Shown here: positions 21,094 through 22,552 of the stretch, piece by piece | Numbering within the stretch: position 1 is the stretch's first letter | Layout: every line of letters begins with the position of its first letter | NCBI GenBank assembly: GCA_042408595.1 | Contig: JBHOQX010000123.1 | Span: 1 to 22,552, forward strand | Direction: 5' to 3' | Length of the DNA stretch: 22,552 nucleotides | Source of the DNA: JBHOQX01 sp042408595 | GTDB lineage: Bacteria; Chloroflexota; Chloroflexia; Chloroflexales; Roseiflexaceae | Position numbers and translations under genes: made by a program | Notes under the pieces: model-generated | Seen by the model: the letters and a program-made list of their open reading frames with translations, nothing else | Database searches by the model: none | Told to the model about the DNA's origin: nothing

Positions 21094-22552
21094 TCACGCA
21101 GCCACCCACCCAGCAGAGAGCACCTCCGCCTGTTCCAGCACCGTCTGGGTCGCCTGCTCCTGCTTGTCCGGCGGGTAGCCATACTTGCGCAGGATGCGCT
21201 TTACCAGTACACGGAGCTGCGCCCGTACGTTCTCGCGCAGGGTCCAGTCAATGGTCACGCTGTTGCGCACCGTCTCGACCAACTCGCGGGCGATGGCGCG
21301 GAGCGTCTCGTCGCCCAGGACCCTGACCGCGCTGTCGTTGGTCTCCAGCGCATCGTAGAAGGCCAGCTCCTCTTCGCTGAGCCCCAGCTTCTCACCGCGC
21401 GCGCTGGCCTCGCGCATCTCGCGGGCCAGGGCGATGAGTTCTTCGATCACTTGCGCCGCTTCGACGGCGCGGTTCTGGTAGCGGCGGAGGGTCTGTTCCA
21501 GCATCTCGGCAAAAGACCTCGCCTGCACAACGTTCTTGCGGCGGCGCTCCCTCAGCTCGCCCTTCAGCAGCTTCTGCAGCAGCTCGACCGCCAGGTTCCG
21601 CTGCGGCATCCCGCGCACCTCGGCCAGGAACTCCTCGGAAAGGATTGAAAGGTCGGGTTTCTGCAGGCCCGCCGCCGCGAAGATGTCCACCATACCCTCC
21701 GGCGCCACCGCGCGGGCGATGATCTGGCGCACCGCCTGGTCAAGCTCCTCCTCGGGCCGAGCATCGCCCGGCGCGCGCTTGACGAGTACTGCCTGCACCG
21801 CCTGGAAGAAGGCCACGTCGTCGCGGATCGCCAGGGCCTTCTCGTGCGGCACCGCCAGGGCAAAGGCCTTCGACAGGTCGCGCACTGCCTGAATAAACCG
21901 CTCCTTGCCGTTCACGCGCGACAACACCTGCTCCTGGGCGGCGGGCAACAGGCCAATGCGCGCTTGCGCGTCGCCGCTCGCCCAATCCGACCAGTCGAAC
22001 CCGTGCAGGATGCCGCAGCAGATCTCGTACTTCTCCTGCATCAGCGCCACCGCACGTTCCTGCTCGAGGGTGGTCTGTCCGGTGCCACCGCTTTCGGTGT
22101 AGGTGGCCAGCGCCTGTTTCAGCTCGTGAGCCAGGCCCAGATAATCGACCACGAGACCGCCGGGCTTGTCGCGGAACACACGGTTCACCCGCGCGATGGC
22201 CTGCATGAGCCCGTGGCTGCGCATGGGTTTGTCGAGGTAGAGGGTATGCAGGCTGGGGCAATCGAAGCCGGTGAGCCACATGTCGCGCACGATCACCAGT
22301 TTCAGCGGATCGTTCGGGTCGCGGAAGCGCTTCGCCAGCGCCTCGCGTCTCGGTTTGTTGCGGATGTGCGGCTGCCAGTCGGGCGGATCGGAGGCCGAGC
22401 CGGTCATCACGATCTTGATCTCACCTTGGTCGTCATCCTCGCTGGCCCACTGCGGCCGCAGCTTGACGATCTCGCGGTAGAGCTCGACGCAGATGCGCCG
22501 GCTCATGCACACCACTCGAAGTGTTCGACGATGTCTTGGGCGATGAGGCGCA
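21094..22552 (-). pseudogene. hsdR: type I restriction enzyme R subunit, C-terminal part, frameshifted near 22513
   Basis: HsdR is the ATP-dependent translocase/nuclease subunit of type I restriction systems. The main frame (from 22515) encodes about 473 residues of the second helicase domain and C-terminal region: VCMSRRICVELYREI, the motif V-like MWLTGFDCPSLHTLYLDKPM, the motif VI-like GLMQAIARVNRVFRD, GGLVVDYLG, and a charged helical tail ending in SAGWVAA. The upstream edge, in a different frame, reads LIAQDIVEHFEWCA and then a stop, which is the HsdR segment that should directly precede this part. About a dozen expected residues (typically ending GKAMI) are missing at the join. A small deletion with frameshift is the simplest explanation, unless there is a sequencing error. 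The N-terminal nuclease and first helicase domain lie outside the window. HsdM and HsdS are not seen here. Confidence 0.7.

Overview
The window is very GC-rich, with compact genes, Ala/Arg-rich proteins and GGAG-type ribosome sites. The mix of gene families (PaaX repressor, PaaG-like crotonase, tryptophan 2,3-dioxygenase, M23 peptidase with a Pro/Ala linker, metal-exporting P-type ATPase) suggests an aerobic, free-living bacterium. Chloroflexota is my best guess, from general resemblance only. There is no rRNA, tRNA, CRISPR array or recognisable transposase.

Layout. Positions 3-626 hold the C-terminal end of an M23/LytM-type peptidase. Positions 662-4228 (-) hold a 1188-residue one-chain indolepyruvate:ferredoxin oxidoreductase, followed by an alpha/beta hydrolase (+), a type II 3-hydroxyacyl-CoA dehydrogenase (-) and a PaaX-family repressor (-). 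PaaX is divergent from tryptophan 2,3-dioxygenase (+, 7261-8046). Next comes a metal-dependent cyclase/formamidase-family hydrolase (-). A long leftward gene run follows, read from 15536 down to 9310: SDR, PaaG-like crotonase, Rid protein, acyl-CoA dehydrogenase, aryl-CoA ligase, and the alpha and beta chains of a small two-subunit ThDP enzyme. Divergent from it, and behind its own consensus promoter, is a 771-residue flavin monooxygenase/old-yellow-enzyme fusion (+).

How the genes fit together. The fusion enzyme has the architecture of 2-aminobenzoyl-CoA monooxygenase/reductase, known from Azoarcus evansii, and of the related salicylyl-CoA 5-hydroxylase. With tryptophan dioxygenase, a formamidase-like hydrolase and an aryl-CoA ligase alongside, the simplest reading is aerobic tryptophan degradation: formylkynurenine, kynurenine, anthranilate, 2-aminobenzoyl-CoA, a dearomatised ring, then a beta-oxidation-like lower pathway. 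Kynureninase is not in the window. The least explained and most interesting part is the lower pathway: a Rid protein lacking the canonical arginine, a crotonase lacking both hydratase glutamates, and a ThDP alpha/beta pair translationally coupled to the ligase. An alternative entry through isatin/isatinate is also possible.

The right end (18422-22552) looks unrelated. It holds a CmtR-like metal sensor with a clear promoter/operator, overlapping the gene for a P1B ATPase with an unusual CSC metal motif, and a type I restriction HsdR that appears frameshifted near 22513. Several intergenic gaps carry inverted repeats, including a recurring CTGTCTGA motif.
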